A stretch of 64,000 bases of DNA. Source: Helicobacter japonicus. Lineage in GTDB: Bacteria; Campylobacterota; Campylobacteria; Campylobacterales; Helicobacteraceae. The position numbers were made by a program, and so were the translations under genes. Below, in pieces: positions 1 through 9,703 of the stretch (positions are counted from its first letter, which is position 1; every line of letters starts with the position of its first letter). The DNA lies in the NCBI RefSeq assembly GCF_000762845.2, contig NZ_JRMQ02000011.1, positions 1-64,000 of the forward strand, written 5' to 3'. Below the pieces are notes generated by a model. It saw only the letters and a list, made by a program, of their open reading frames with translations. It ran no database searches and was not told the DNA's origin.

Positions 1-100
1 AGAGAATGTCAATATTGCTAATTCTAGTGCAGAGATTAGTGAGAGAGTAGATAAGGTAGCTAAAGATATATTAGATGATGTGAATAAGAAGAGGTTTTAG
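1..100 (+). CDS. Methyl-accepting chemotaxis protein, C-terminal end (partial)
   Basis: The frame open from the window edge to a TAG at 98-100 encodes 32 residues that begin ENVNIANSSAEIS and end in DDVNKKRF. The pattern matches the last stretch of the complete chemoreceptor at 25174-27225, which ends in DDVKKKKF. I read it as the cytoplasmic coiled-coil tail of a second methyl-accepting chemotaxis protein. Such proteins sit in the inner membrane and signal to CheA/CheW. The sensory and methylation domains lie outside the window, so the ligand cannot be guessed. A stem-loop terminator follows 20 bp after the stop. Confidence 0.75.
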   Translation, partial: ENVNIANSSAEISERVDKVAKDILDDVNKKRF

Positions 101-119
101 CCACAAAGAATTTTAAATT

Positions 120-150
120 GCCCAAAATCACAAGTATTTTGGGCTTTCTT
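120..150 (+). terminator. Rho-independent terminator after the chemoreceptor tail
   Basis: A perfect 9-bp stem (GCCCAAAAT at 120-128 with ATTTTGGGC at 136-144) has a 7-nt loop and is followed by TTTCTT. It lies 20 bp downstream of the chemotaxis gene stop and faces the convergent lipoprotein gene, whose stop is at 172. Confidence 0.8.
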
Positions 151-171
151 AAACAAATCTTTTAAGTTTAT

Positions 172-573
172 CTACCTATGAAACACTGCTTTAGTTTGTG
201 CATTTTGCATAATAAGTTTATCGCCATTCACATATATTTGGCTGACACCATCACGTATAATGTTCATTAAACTATCCTCAATAGCCATACTTTCATTGCT
301 ACACAGCATACGCGTAAGACCTGCACCCTTGATATTTATATTATTGCCCTTAAGAGAATATGAGGCAAAAAATTGATTGCACCCAGCATTTCCATTTATG
401 GTTTTACCTTCTTCAAACTGCACAAATGGTGTATTTTCACTTGCCCTGACATCTTTTTGTAAAGCACCATCACTTAGCTCTTGCAAATACCAAGTGCCTG
501 AAATATCTATATTTTGAGCATTCCCGCAGCCTATCATTAATGCACCTAAAAACCATATATATTTACTTCTCAT
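172..573 (-). CDS. META/HslJ-domain lipoprotein
   Basis: Predicted exported lipoprotein of about 133 residues. The start is one of two tandem ATG codons (576 or 573) just after an AAGGAG ribosome site; longer in-frame starts run into dnaE and lack this signal. The N-terminus has a hydrophobic signal and a lipobox (LMIGC). The rest looks like a META (DUF306)/HslJ domain: an ISGTWYLQEL opening strand, NGNAGCNQFFASY in the middle and the KLIMQNA ending. In this family the domain is small, beta-rich and envelope-associated; HslJ is heat-inducible in E. coli. It lies just downstream of dnaE on the same strand, 31 bp from the dnaE stop. The precise function is unknown. Confidence 0.8.
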   Translation of the reverse strand: MRSKYIWFLGALMIGCGNAQNIDISGTWYLQELSDGALQKDVRASENTPFVQFEEGKTINGNAGCNQFFASYSLKGNNINIKGAGLTRMLCSNESMAIEDSLMNIIRDGVSQIYVNGDKLIMQNAQTKAVFHR

Positions 574-604
574 CATTAACTCCTTACATTTTAGTTTCAA
601 AAAC

Positions 605-3600
605 TTAGCCCTGCCATTCAAGTTCGGCAAATGCTTCTTTAATGCTAGAATGCACCTTTAAACGACTGACAAATGTATAGCCTAATTGATCATTTTTAAT
701 TCTAAAATGCAATTCACGCTCACCTTTGAGTTGCTCTGCGTGAGCTTTGAGTTTATCCAAAATGCCACTTTCCACACAAGTAGAATCAATCACCACACAT
801 AAAGGCGTGCAGGTATCAATTTCTGTAGGTTTCATATCAATAGGGATAATCTCCTCCTCTTCTCTATTTGAAGCTTTAAATTCTACTCGCGTCTTTTCTT
901 TTGCCGCCTCTTCAAGTGTAGAAATTTTTAAGATTCTAAAACTTGGGCTTTCTTCTCTTTCTTCTATTTTACATTTTAATGCTAAAGGTTCTTGTAAATC
1001 AAGATTTTCAAGTGTTTCAAGGTGTTTTTCAAATACCATTATTTCAACTTTCCCACCATAATCCAAAAATTCAATTGTGCCAAAAGGTTTGCCACTTTTT
1101 TTGCTAATCCTACGCTTAATATTCAATATCTTTCCCACAAGCATACAAGTAGAATCTACCTTTAATTCTCCCAAATCCATACCTTTAGCTACACCCTTAA
1201 TCTTTTGTATCTGTTCCTTAAAATCATCAAGTGGGTGTCCTGATATATAAAACCCCATACATTCATATTCGTAATCAAGCAAAGTGCGTATATCATACTC
1301 ATCTTGATTACTAATAGACAAGCACACATTAAATTCCACCTCATTTTCGCCAAAAAGTGAATTGTTAAACATCTCTTGTGCCTTATCTTTTTCGCGTCCT
1401 TTATCGCAGAGTAAATCTATAGATTCAAGCATACTTCTGCGTGAGTAGCCTAGATTATCCAATCCTCCTGATTTTATAAGTGGTTCTAAAGAGCGTTTAG
1501 TAAGCTTAGAGAAATCTACTCTTGCAATAAAATCTTCTAAACTCTTATATGCACCATTTTTTTCTCGCTCCTCTATGATATTTTCAATGGGCGCATCACC
1601 TAACCCTTTAATTGCACTTAGTCCGAAAATGATTTTTTTCACTCCATCAAATTCGCCCACACCAAAATTATTTTCAGAAATATTCACGTGTGGTGGGACA
1701 ATTTCAATACCAAGATTTTTTACTTCATCAATGTATTTTGCCACAGATTCTATTTTGTTTGTCTCACTTGTAAGCATAGCTGCCATAAATTCGTGTTCAT
1801 AGTAAGTTTTTAAATATGCAGTTTGGTAGGTAATCATCGCATAAGCTGCAGAATGAGATTTATTAAATCCATATCCAGCAAATTTCACAATAAGTTCCCA
1901 TAAATCCTCTGCTTTAGAGCGATTATAACCTTGTTTCTCTGCGCCATCGGCAAATTCTTTTTTTAACCTTAACATTTCATCAAGTTTCTTTTTACCCATA
2001 GCTCGACGAACTAAATCTGCTCCACCCAAAGAAAATCCACCGATAGTCTGCACAATTTGCATTACTTGCTCTTGATAGACAATCACTCCATAGGTTGATT
2101 TTAAAATTGGCTCTAATGTATCAAAAGCATAATGTATTTGTGCTAAGCCGTGTTTGCGATTAATAAAATCATCAAGCATACCAGATTCCATAGGACCCGG
2201 ACGATAAAGAGCAAGCATCGCCACAATGTCTTCAAAAGTATTTGGCTTGAGTTTTTTAGCCAAACTTTGCATACCTTCAGATTCTATTTGAAATAATCCC
2301 AAAGTGTTGCCGCTTTGGATTGTTTCATAGACTTTAGAATCTTCCATATCCATTGTGCTAAAATCAATCTCTTTTCCATATCGCTTTTGAATAAGCTTGA
2401 GGGCATCATCAATCACAGTGAGTGTTTTAAGTCCCAAAAAGTCGAATTTAATCAAATCCACTGGCTCAAGCCAATTCATAGAATATTGCGTAGCTACGCC
2501 ATTCATCTTATCATTTGTGTAAAGAGGGACTTTATTCCACAGCTCCTCTTTAGAATCTATCACTATCGCTGCAGCGTGTGTGCCTGCATTGCGTTTTAAC
2601 CCCTCAAGCAGCAGAGCATAATCCCATACTTGCTTTGCTAGAGGATTTTTTTCTACAAGCTCTTTAATTTTTGGTTCTTTTTCCCACGCACCATCTTTTT
2701 CTTTGCCATCTTTACCTATATGTTTTGTAAGGGTAATTCCAAGTTCAGCTGGGATAAGTTTTGCAAAAGCATCAGCGTCATTATAGGGCATATTAAGCAC
2801 ACGTGCAACATCGCGTATCACACCTTTTGCAAGAAGCGAACCAAAGGTGATTACTTGTGCGACATTATATTTTCCATAAGTGCTTGCCACATACTCTATC
2901 ATCTCGCCGCGTCTGCGTTGGCAAAAATCCATATCAATATCAGGCATACTCACTCGCTCGGGATTTAAAAATCGCTCAAAAAGTAAATCATATTTAAGCG
3001 GGTCAATATTTGTAATTTTAAGCGCATATGCTACGAGACTGCCTGCTGCCGAGCCACGTCCTGGTCCTACGGGGATATGATTTTGTTTTGCAAAATTTAC
3101 AAAATCCCACACAATCAGCATATAGCCGGGAAATTTCATTGAGCTAATCACTTCTATCTCGTGTTCTAATCGTTCCTTGTATAAAGAATGAGATTGTATT
3201 GGGATATATTTAAGTCGCTCCTCTAAGCCTTGACGACATTTAAAGGCAAAATACACGCTATCATCGATAGATTCTAAAGAGCAGTTTAGAATCTGTGGCA
3301 AATTTTCATTGAGTGCATAATGTGTAGTGAGTTTAAAAGTAGGCGGGGTAGCAGGAGTATTATTTAAGAGTATCTCGCCTGTATGTTTGTTCTTAATCTC
3401 AATATTTTTTAAATCTAAGTCTAAATGACATTTTTTAGCGATTTCTTGTGTGTTTTCTAACACTTCAGGCACATCGCAAAAGAGCTTTTGCATCTCCTGT
3501 GGGGATTTAACATAAAATTCTTTAACCGAATGTTTGAGTCTGTCTTTATCGTTAAATGTTTTACCCATAGCTACACACATTGCAACCTCTTGCGCACTTG

Positions 3601-4261
3601 CATCTTCTTGCAAAGAATAATGTGTATCATTTGTCGCAATCACTTTGATACCAAGCTCTTTGCCAAGCTTTAGAATCTGCTCATCAATGAAAAGCTGGTC
3701 ATTAATGCCGTGTCGCATAAGCTCAAGGTAAAAATCTTCACCAAAAATATCTTTGTATTCTAATGCTACTTCTTTGGCTACTTCATAGCCCTTTGCTCCA
3801 AATCGCACATTGCGTTGATTATTGATATTAAGCTGCCAATTTATCTCACCTTGCAAACAAGCAGAAGAACATACAAGCCCCTCGCTCCTCTCTCTTAGTA
3901 AAGCTTTGTTAATACGAGGATAGTAATAAAATCCCTCAATAAAAGATTGTGAGGAAAGATACATTAGATTCTTATAGCCTATTTCATTTTTGGCAAAGAG
4001 GCAGAGATGGAATCGCTGCTTGATTGTTTTATCTCCGAGTGTATCGCCATTATGCAGATAGGCTTCCATACCTATAATGGGATTAAGCCCCTCTTCTTTC
4101 ATACTCACATAAAAATCAAGCGCACCAAACATATTGCCGTGGTCAGTAATCGCAACAGATTCCATACCTAATTCACGAATGCGTTTAGCTAGAAATTTAA
4201 TTTTATTTGCACCATCAAGTAAAGAGTATTCAGTATGAAGATGAAGATGTGTAAAACTCAT
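605..4261 (-). CDS. dnaE: DNA polymerase III alpha subunit
   Basis: Catalytic subunit of the replicative polymerase, about 1218 residues, the usual size for DnaE. The N-terminal PHP domain is seen at residues 3-17 (FTHLHLHTEYSLLDG). The palm motif PDIDMDF near residue 440 carries catalytic aspartates. GPGRGSAAGSLVAYAL precedes it, and the YQEQVMQI fingers motif follows. A C-terminal OB-like segment starts near residue 1035 (CMLVGKILNI). The ATG at 4261 is chosen over an upstream TTG because an AAGGA site lies in front of it. The gene stands between nusA and the META lipoprotein, all on the minus strand. No disruption is visible. Confidence 0.97.
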   Translation of the reverse strand: MSFTHLHLHTEYSLLDGANKIKFLAKRIRELGMESVAITDHGNMFGALDFYVSMKEEGLNPIIGMEAYLHNGDTLGDKTIKQRFHLCLFAKNEIGYKNLMYLSSQSFIEGFYYYPRINKALLRERSEGLVCSSACLQGEINWQLNINNQRNVRFGAKGYEVAKEVALEYKDIFGEDFYLELMRHGINDQLFIDEQILKLGKELGIKVIATNDTHYSLQEDASAQEVAMCVAMGKTFNDKDRLKHSVKEFYVKSPQEMQKLFCDVPEVLENTQEIAKKCHLDLDLKNIEIKNKHTGEILLNNTPATPPTFKLTTHYALNENLPQILNCSLESIDDSVYFAFKCRQGLEERLKYIPIQSHSLYKERLEHEIEVISSMKFPGYMLIVWDFVNFAKQNHIPVGPGRGSAAGSLVAYALKITNIDPLKYDLLFERFLNPERVSMPDIDMDFCQRRRGEMIEYVASTYGKYNVAQVITFGSLLAKGVIRDVARVLNMPYNDADAFAKLIPAELGITLTKHIGKDGKEKDGAWEKEPKIKELVEKNPLAKQVWDYALLLEGLKRNAGTHAAAIVIDSKEELWNKVPLYTNDKMNGVATQYSMNWLEPVDLIKFDFLGLKTLTVIDDALKLIQKRYGKEIDFSTMDMEDSKVYETIQSGNTLGLFQIESEGMQSLAKKLKPNTFEDIVAMLALYRPGPMESGMLDDFINRKHGLAQIHYAFDTLEPILKSTYGVIVYQEQVMQIVQTIGGFSLGGADLVRRAMGKKKLDEMLRLKKEFADGAEKQGYNRSKAEDLWELIVKFAGYGFNKSHSAAYAMITYQTAYLKTYYEHEFMAAMLTSETNKIESVAKYIDEVKNLGIEIVPPHVNISENNFGVGEFDGVKKIIFGLSAIKGLGDAPIENIIEEREKNGAYKSLEDFIARVDFSKLTKRSLEPLIKSGGLDNLGYSRRSMLESIDLLCDKGREKDKAQEMFNNSLFGENEVEFNVCLSISNQDEYDIRTLLDYEYECMGFYISGHPLDDFKEQIQKIKGVAKGMDLGELKVDSTCMLVGKILNIKRRISKKSGKPFGTIEFLDYGGKVEIMVFEKHLETLENLDLQEPLALKCKIEEREESPSFRILKISTLEEAAKEKTRVEFKASNREEEEIIPIDMKPTEIDTCTPLCVVIDSTCVESGILDKLKAHAEQLKGERELHFRIKNDQLGYTFVSRLKVHSSIKEAFAELEWQG

Positions 4262-4444
4262 AAGCAAGTCCTTTCAATGCAATATTCATTATTACTAATA
4301 ATTAAGTGGAATTGTAAAATAAACTCCATTAGAAACACTTAAAATGAGAAAGATTCTTTATTTTATTCTTTGTGGAACATTGTATCGTAGAGTTAGGTGA
4401 TATTTAGATATTTGTAGTGCCATAAATCCATCACCTTGTTTTGC

Positions 4445-5572
4445 TTAAGACTTAAAGAGGGAACTAAGAGCGTCTATACCTATTTTTTCCACAGATGCAG
4501 ATTCATTTTCAAGTGGCTTAGATTCTGTAATTTCTTGAAGCTCAATATCACATTCACAAAGCATACTTGCAAGACGGATATTTACACCATTTTTCCCAAT
4601 AGCCTTGCTTTTTTGCTCACTTTTTATTTGCACAATCGCTTTTTTTCGCTCTCCCTCTTGTGCCTCTTCAATCTTAACACTTAACACTTGTGCAGGGGTT
4701 AAAGCTTTAGCGACAAAAATTTCAAGTGCGCTATGATACTCCACACAATCAATATTTTCATTCGCTAATTCTTTACTCACAGCATTGATTCTTACGCCTT
4801 TAACGCCTACGCAACACCCAATGGGGTCAATACGCGCACTATTTGAATATACCGCAACTTTTGCTCTATCACCGGGGATTCTTGCACTTTTGTGGATAAT
4901 CACTTCATTATCTTTTATCTCTGGCACTTCCATTGCAAGGAGTTCTTCTAAGAATTTTGGCGTTGTGCGTGATAGCTCCACTTGCAATCCATATTTATTG
5001 ATACTTACAAATTTAAGTATAGCACGAATCGTATCTCCCACCTTGAATTGCTCACCTTTAATGCGGTTTTTTTGTGGCAAAATTGCACGAATGCTCTCAA
5101 TTTCAACAAAAGTATTTCCACTATCATCTACGCCTACAACTTGTCCATTGACGATTTTACCTACCATTGAGCGAAAATTTTGCAAAATTTGATTTTCAAT
5201 TGAACGTTGTAAATTGTATTCAAGATTCAAAAAAAGCTTATTAATTGCTCCCCTACTCATAGAATCTAGCTGTAATTCACAATCCACTTCATCACCTATA
5301 TTTACATCACCAATATCTTTTGCAGCAGAAAGCGGTATGCACCTTGCTTTTTGCTCTTCATCAAGCACTTCTGAATCTGCACATACCTTTAAACGATAAA
5401 AAAGTTTCAAGGTGCGCTCTTTACTATCTTCCTCAACAAAATAGTTACGATGAGGATTAATCTCTTCTTGAGCAATTTTGATAAGCCCCTCTTTTACAAT
5501 GCTTATTACAATTTGATGATCTAAACCTTTGTCATAAGCAATTAAGTCAATAATATCTAAAATCTTCTCCAA
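4445..5572 (-). CDS. nusA: Transcription termination/antitermination protein NusA
   Basis: RNA polymerase-binding elongation factor of 375 residues. It shows the NusA N-terminal polymerase-binding domain (1 to about 125), an S1 domain (about 133-200, VGKIVNGQVVGVDDSGNTF), and two KH domains, the second with KAIGKNGVNIRLAS near residue 325. It lacks the C-terminal acidic repeats of the longer E. coli protein, as is usual outside gammaproteobacteria. The start is a TTG, chosen because AGGAG stands 8 nt upstream and no in-frame ATG fits. It lies upstream of dnaE on the same strand; the 180-bp gap contains a loose dyad (AGGTGAT/ATCACCT at 4395 and 4430) that might terminate transcription. Confidence 0.95.
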   Translation of the reverse strand: MEKILDIIDLIAYDKGLDHQIVISIVKEGLIKIAQEEINPHRNYFVEEDSKERTLKLFYRLKVCADSEVLDEEQKARCIPLSAAKDIGDVNIGDEVDCELQLDSMSRGAINKLFLNLEYNLQRSIENQILQNFRSMVGKIVNGQVVGVDDSGNTFVEIESIRAILPQKNRIKGEQFKVGDTIRAILKFVSINKYGLQVELSRTTPKFLEELLAMEVPEIKDNEVIIHKSARIPGDRAKVAVYSNSARIDPIGCCVGVKGVRINAVSKELANENIDCVEYHSALEIFVAKALTPAQVLSVKIEEAQEGERKKAIVQIKSEQKSKAIGKNGVNIRLASMLCECDIELQEITESKPLENESASVEKIGIDALSSLFKS

Positions 5573-5710
5573 AATTACATCTCCTAATTATTATGATTTC
5601 CCCTATATAGTGCAGCTTCAAACTTTCTAACAAACAGAAAGTTTAAGAAATGAAGAAAAGTATTATAATAAATTTTTGCTTAAAGTTTTACAAATATGCC
5701 TATTTTTAGC

Positions 5711-5716
5711 TATAAT
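5711..5716 (+). promoter_or_regulatory. Sigma70-type -10 box for the HP0268-like gene and miaB
   Basis: TATAAT at 5711-5716 lies 34 bp before the ATG at 5750, with a weak AT-rich upstream region and no clear -35, as is normal in Helicobacter. It faces away from nusA, so the region is a divergent promoter space. Confidence 0.6.
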
Positions 5717-5749
5717 GAGCGATTCTATAAAACAATAAGGAGAGATATT

Positions 5750-5998
5750 ATGGAACTCAAAGTTGCCAAAACTACACTTGATACAAAAAGCAAAGCCGCT
5801 ACCAAAATCGCTTGTGAAGATATCCTTAAAAAATGCACAGAAGGCATTAATACTTTTTATTTTGATAGAGAAAATTCACATAAAGATATGCAAAAAGCTT
5901 GCGCATTTTTTCAAAAAGCAGGGCATAGCACTTATCTCAATGAAGTGCGCTATGGTCTTGATGAAACAAGTTATATTTATGAGCTTCATATCATTTAA
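5750..5998 (+). CDS. HP0268-like small protein
   Basis: An 82-residue protein starting at the ATG after AAGGAG. The C-terminal half (NSHKDMQKACAFFQK, then YLNEVRYGLDE and the terminal YELHII) matches my memory of H. pylori HP0268, which lies beside miaB (HP0269) there too. HP0268 has been described as a small alpha/beta protein with nicking and purine-specific RNase activity. The order HP0268-like, miaB, DUF374-like protein is kept here, which supports the assignment. The function is transferred from memory of H. pylori and not shown by any catalytic motif I can point to. Confidence 0.75.
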   Translation: MELKVAKTTLDTKSKAATKIACEDILKKCTEGINTFYFDRENSHKDMQKACAFFQKAGHSTYLNEVRYGLDETSYIYELHII

Positions 5999-6029
5999 GC
6001 AAAGTGAATAACTTTAAGACTTTAACACA

Positions 6030-7403
6030 ATGAAACTTTTTATACAGACATTAGGTTGTGCGATGAACGAGCGGGATTCTGCACATATGATTGCCGAATT
6101 ACAAAATAAACTTAATTACACCCTCACGCAAGATTCAAAAGAGGCAGATTTAATCCTTATCAATACTTGTTCTGTGCGTGAAAAACCTGAAAAAAAACTT
6201 TTTTCGGAGATTGGAGCATTTGCCAAAACGAAAAAAATAGGTGCAAAAATTGGTATTTGTGGCTGCACGGCAAGTCATTTAGGTGAGGAGATTATTAAAA
6301 AAGCCCCGAGCGTAGATTTTGTGCTAGGGGCAAGAAATGTATCAAAAATCACACAAGTGCTAGAGCGTCCTAAAGCTGTTGAGGTAGATATTGATTATGA
6401 TGATAGCACTTATGTCTTTGCTTCTTCACAAGATATGGGTATTAAAGCGCATTTAAATATTTCCATTGGTTGTGATAAAAAATGTAGCTACTGCATTGTG
6501 CCTTTTACACGTGGAAAGGAAATTTCAATCCCCACGGATTTGCTCTTAGCTGAAGCACAAAAGCTTGTCTCAAATGGTGTGAAAGAATTACTTTTGCTCG
6601 GGCAAAATGTGAATAATTATGGTATAAGATTCTCTCACTCTCACCCAAAAACAAACTTTACACAACTTTTGCGTGAGATTAGCCAAATTGAGGGACTTTA
6701 TAGAATCCGCTTTACTTCACCCCACCCTTTACATATGGACGATGAGTTTTTAGAAGAATTTGCAAATAATCCTATAATTGCCAAAGGCATACATATTCCA
6801 TTACAAAGTGGTTCAAGCAGGATTCTCAAAATGATGAGACGAGGTTATGACAAGCAGTGGTATCTTGATAGAATCGCTAAACTCAAAGCTCTTGTGCCAA
6901 ATGTTGGTATTGGCACAGATATTATTGTAGGATTCCCAACAGAATCTAATGAAGACTTTGAAGATACACTTGATGTGCTTAAAATTGTAGAATTTGATAC
7001 ACTTTATAGTTTTGTTTATTCGCCTCGTCCGCATACAAGTGCGTATGAATATGATAAAAGTATGCTTATTCCTCCTCAAATAGCAAAAGAGCGTCTAGCA
7101 CGATTGCAGCAACTTCACAAGGAGATTCTTAATAAAAAAGCACAACTTGAAATTGGACGCATTCATCAAGTGTTTATTGAAAATCATTATGACAACGAAG
7201 GACAATGCTTTAGCGAAGGGCGGAGCAGCAGTAATAAACTTATTAAGATTCTAGGCAAAAAGTGTGATATTGGCTCGATTACAGAAGTAGAAGTTACGCA
7301 TAATGAAGGGGGTGCTCTTATGGGAAAATTTATACGCGAGATAAGCTTAGGTGAAGCTCTTAGCTCAAAAAATGGTATCACTTTAAGAAGCTATAATGTT
7401 TAA
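6030..7403 (+). CDS. miaB: tRNA-2-methylthio-N6-dimethylallyladenosine synthase
   Basis: Radical SAM methylthiotransferase of 457 residues that modifies A37 of tRNAs reading UNN codons. Three N-terminal cysteines expected for the second iron-sulfur cluster are seen (LGCAMNERDS, NTCSVREK, GICGCTAS). The radical SAM motif is CDKKCSYC near residue 150. A C-terminal TRAM-like segment follows (QVFIENHYDNEG). It lies 31 bp after the HP0268-like gene and its last 8 bp overlap the next gene, so a shared transcript is likely. No disruption is seen. Confidence 0.96.
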   Translation: MKLFIQTLGCAMNERDSAHMIAELQNKLNYTLTQDSKEADLILINTCSVREKPEKKLFSEIGAFAKTKKIGAKIGICGCTASHLGEEIIKKAPSVDFVLGARNVSKITQVLERPKAVEVDIDYDDSTYVFASSQDMGIKAHLNISIGCDKKCSYCIVPFTRGKEISIPTDLLLAEAQKLVSNGVKELLLLGQNVNNYGIRFSHSHPKTNFTQLLREISQIEGLYRIRFTSPHPLHMDDEFLEEFANNPIIAKGIHIPLQSGSSRILKMMRRGYDKQWYLDRIAKLKALVPNVGIGTDIIVGFPTESNEDFEDTLDVLKIVEFDTLYSFVYSPRPHTSAYEYDKSMLIPPQIAKERLARLQQLHKEILNKKAQLEIGRIHQVFIENHYDNEGQCFSEGRSSSNKLIKILGKKCDIGSITEVEVTHNEGGALMGKFIREISLGEALSSKNGITLRSYNV

Positions 7404-8046
7404 AATAAGTAGAGAAAAAAAGCGTCAAATCCTTATCAAAATCGCTCCACCGCTTATGTATATGGCATTACGCATTATCTATGTTTTTACACGGCATAGA
7501 TTCCATATTAATGAATATGCGCGGGAGCATAATTTTATTGGTGCGTTTTGGCACGGAGAGTTGCTGATGTTGCCTTTTTTATATAAACATTTTCAAAAAG
7601 AAGTAAGCAAAGAGCGTGATAAGGGTTTTTATATTGTGCAATCTCATCATTTTGATGCTGAACTTATGGTTCGCGTTATTGCTCTTTTTCACTTAAAGAG
7701 CTTACGTGGCTCATCTTCAAAGGGTGGCTTACGCGTATTAATGGAAGCTTTAAAGTTACTTAGAGAAGGCTATGATATAGGCTTATCTCTTGATGGACCA
7801 AAGGGACCTTATCATACAATATCTGATGGCATAGTGGCAATGAGTCAAAAAACTGAGCGACATATTATCCCTATACGCGTAGTATATAGCCGTTATTGGG
7901 AGTTAAAAACTTGGGATAAATTTCGTATCCCTAAACCATTTTCACGCATAGATTATTATATGCTTGATGGTTTTGTAATTGACAAAGATATGAATCTTGA
8001 CGAAGCTAAAACCTTAATATGCACTCACTTAGAAAAGGAACTCTAA
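7396..8046 (+). CDS. DUF374 lysophospholipid acyltransferase-like protein
   Basis: A 216-residue protein with features of the DUF374 branch of the LPLAT acyltransferase superfamily: an N-terminal hydrophobic segment, FWHGELLMLPF (the HxxxxD-like block appears as HGELL), SLRGSSSKGG and LSLDGPKGPYH. Members are thought to acylate lipid or lipid A-type substrates at the inner membrane. The ATG overlaps the 3' end of miaB by 8 bp, suggesting translational coupling. H. pylori has a similar gene at the same place after miaB. The acyl acceptor cannot be told from the sequence. Confidence 0.8.
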   Translation: MFKISREKKRQILIKIAPPLMYMALRIIYVFTRHRFHINEYAREHNFIGAFWHGELLMLPFLYKHFQKEVSKERDKGFYIVQSHHFDAELMVRVIALFHLKSLRGSSSKGGLRVLMEALKLLREGYDIGLSLDGPKGPYHTISDGIVAMSQKTERHIIPIRVVYSRYWELKTWDKFRIPKPFSRIDYYMLDGFVIDKDMNLDEAKTLICTHLEKEL

Positions 8047-8125
8047 ATGCTTATAGATTCACAAACAGATTTTGTTAGGCATAATATACAATACGACAAA
8101 TTCCTAAGAGTGAGGGCTTAAAGAG

Positions 8126-9142
8126 TTGCTAAAATTTTTGCTTCGTCCATTTTTTTCTACAATTCTCATCGGTGTAAATCTTGATGCGAAAGTATGCCTC
8201 CTTAAAATAGTGGTCATTAAAAACAAACGCGTAAAAAACACCATAAGCAAAGAATTTAAAATCGTAGATAAAGAGCTACCAATGGAGGCAGCAAAGCTTA
8301 TCAAGGACTACAAACGTAAATACCCTTTTACTTATCTTAGTGCTATGAGCAAAACTTACAATCAAGGTTTAGCAAATTGTGCAAAAAAGGGAGATCTTAT
8401 CAAATTTGGTATTAATGCTAAAACTTCGCATATCATAGAAATGCCAAATCAATGGCTTTTTTATATTCAAAATCTTGCTATAGATGAAAATCGCGTGAAA
8501 TTTATCCGTGCCTTGGGGCTTGATTATCTTTTCTCACCTTTTGTGGTTATGTATGAAAATATCAAAACACAGCTCAAAACTTCTATTAACCTCTATGTTT
8601 TACAAGAGCGCGGGAGTATGACGCTTTTTGTCGCGAATAAAAAAGGAGTGTATTTTGGTGGATTCTTTATGGTGGGTGGCGAGCTAGAGCAAAATGATGA
8701 TGATAAAAACTCAATGAAAGAAGTGCATTCACTTCAAGAACTAAGTGAGCTAGATTCTATACTTGGCTCACTTGATGAGCTCAATGAAATTGGTGAATTA
8801 GAAGGCTTAGACGAAGACCTTATCCGCAAAGAATTTGCACCAGAGGAAGTAGATTCCCAAGAGCAGCAAAAAGCTGAAATATCGCGTTTAGAGAGATTAA
8901 GAGATTTGGCACGAGCATCAAATGCGGTAGAGATTCTCAAAAATTCTATCAATGAATTTTATAGTAATCCTATCTACAATGCGCAATTTATAGAATCTAT
9001 CATCATTCTTGATACCTATGGTATGACAGAACAAGCCATAGAACATATTCGCAATGCATTGATGCTAAATCTTGAGGTGCGCCCACTTGATATTCCTGAT
9101 GCGCTCATTAAACTTGCGCAACAAGAACTTAAAAGTATGTGA
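8126..9142 (+). CDS. PilM-like/conserved epsilonproteobacterial protein
   Basis: A 338-residue protein with a probable TTG start at 8126; the next in-frame ATG would remove the first beta strand. The N-terminus (ILIGVNLDAKVCLLKIVVIK) resembles the first strands of actin-like PilM/FtsA proteins. A very acidic linker, around residues 190-250, is followed by a helical C-terminus. It is followed by two bitopic proteins of PilN and PilO type, the order of type IV pilus or type II secretion/competence operons. I infer a PilM-like cytoplasmic scaffold. Sequence identity to known PilM is not obvious, so the call rests mostly on context. Confidence 0.5.
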   Translation: MLKFLLRPFFSTILIGVNLDAKVCLLKIVVIKNKRVKNTISKEFKIVDKELPMEAAKLIKDYKRKYPFTYLSAMSKTYNQGLANCAKKGDLIKFGINAKTSHIIEMPNQWLFYIQNLAIDENRVKFIRALGLDYLFSPFVVMYENIKTQLKTSINLYVLQERGSMTLFVANKKGVYFGGFFMVGGELEQNDDDKNSMKEVHSLQELSELDSILGSLDELNEIGELEGLDEDLIRKEFAPEEVDSQEQQKAEISRLERLRDLARASNAVEILKNSINEFYSNPIYNAQFIESIIILDTYGMTEQAIEHIRNALMLNLEVRPLDIPDALIKLAQQELKSM

Positions 9143-9151
9143 GGATAAATT

Positions 9152-9703
9152 ATGACTTCTTATAGTTTCATACGCCCTAAACCCAAAAGTATTTTTAAAC
9201 GTTACACAAAAATTTGGTTTGCTTATACTCTATTAGCGGTGATTTGCGTGTTTAGTTTTGCAAAAGTGCTGGAGAGGCAAAGTATTGCCAAAATCAATGA
9301 GCAAACACAAATTGAAGAAAAAATCCAGCACACAAAGCTTAAAGCCATTGTTGTGAAAGACTACATAGAGCGGCTTGATTATGAAGTCAAACTTGGCGAA
9401 GAGATTGAGTTGCAAAATAAAATGCTCCAAGAGGGCTTGTCAAACCTGCTTAAACTTATCCCTGACCAAATTGTTGCTACAAGCATAGAGCTTGATTATA
9501 ATATGTTAGCAATGAAAGGCATCACACCTTCAAAAGAAGTATATAAGTTTCTTCTTGAAGCCCCATTACGTGCGATTTTTACACAAACAAGGGTAGATTT
9601 TTATCCTCTTATGAGTGGGTGGTTTAATTTTGTATCCATAAGCAAAACAAATCCTATGCTTAAACCGCTCAATCTTGAAAAAAAGGAGTCAAACGATGAA
9701 TAG
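9152..9703 (+). CDS. PilN-like bitopic membrane protein
   Basis: 183 residues: a basic N-terminus, one membrane segment (about 26-42, IWFAYTLLAVICVFSF), a coiled-coil-prone region (about 48-90, rich in E, K and Q) and a small alpha/beta C-terminal domain. This layout is that of PilN/GspL-C-type inner-membrane assembly proteins. It begins 9 bp after the PilM-like gene and its stop overlaps the start of the PilO-like gene. No catalytic motif is visible. A role in a residual type II-like or DNA-uptake apparatus is inference from gene order. Confidence 0.5.
   Translation: MTSYSFIRPKPKSIFKRYTKIWFAYTLLAVICVFSFAKVLERQSIAKINEQTQIEEKIQHTKLKAIVVKDYIERLDYEVKLGEEIELQNKMLQEGLSNLLKLIPDQIVATSIELDYNMLAMKGITPSKEVYKFLLEAPLRAIFTQTRVDFYPLMSGWFNFVSISKTNPMLKPLNLEKKESNDE

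Noticed and set aside
4395-4436. AGGTGAT/ATCACCT as a nusA terminator
   Set aside because: Only 7-bp arms with a 28-nt loop and no T run; too weak to list as a feature.
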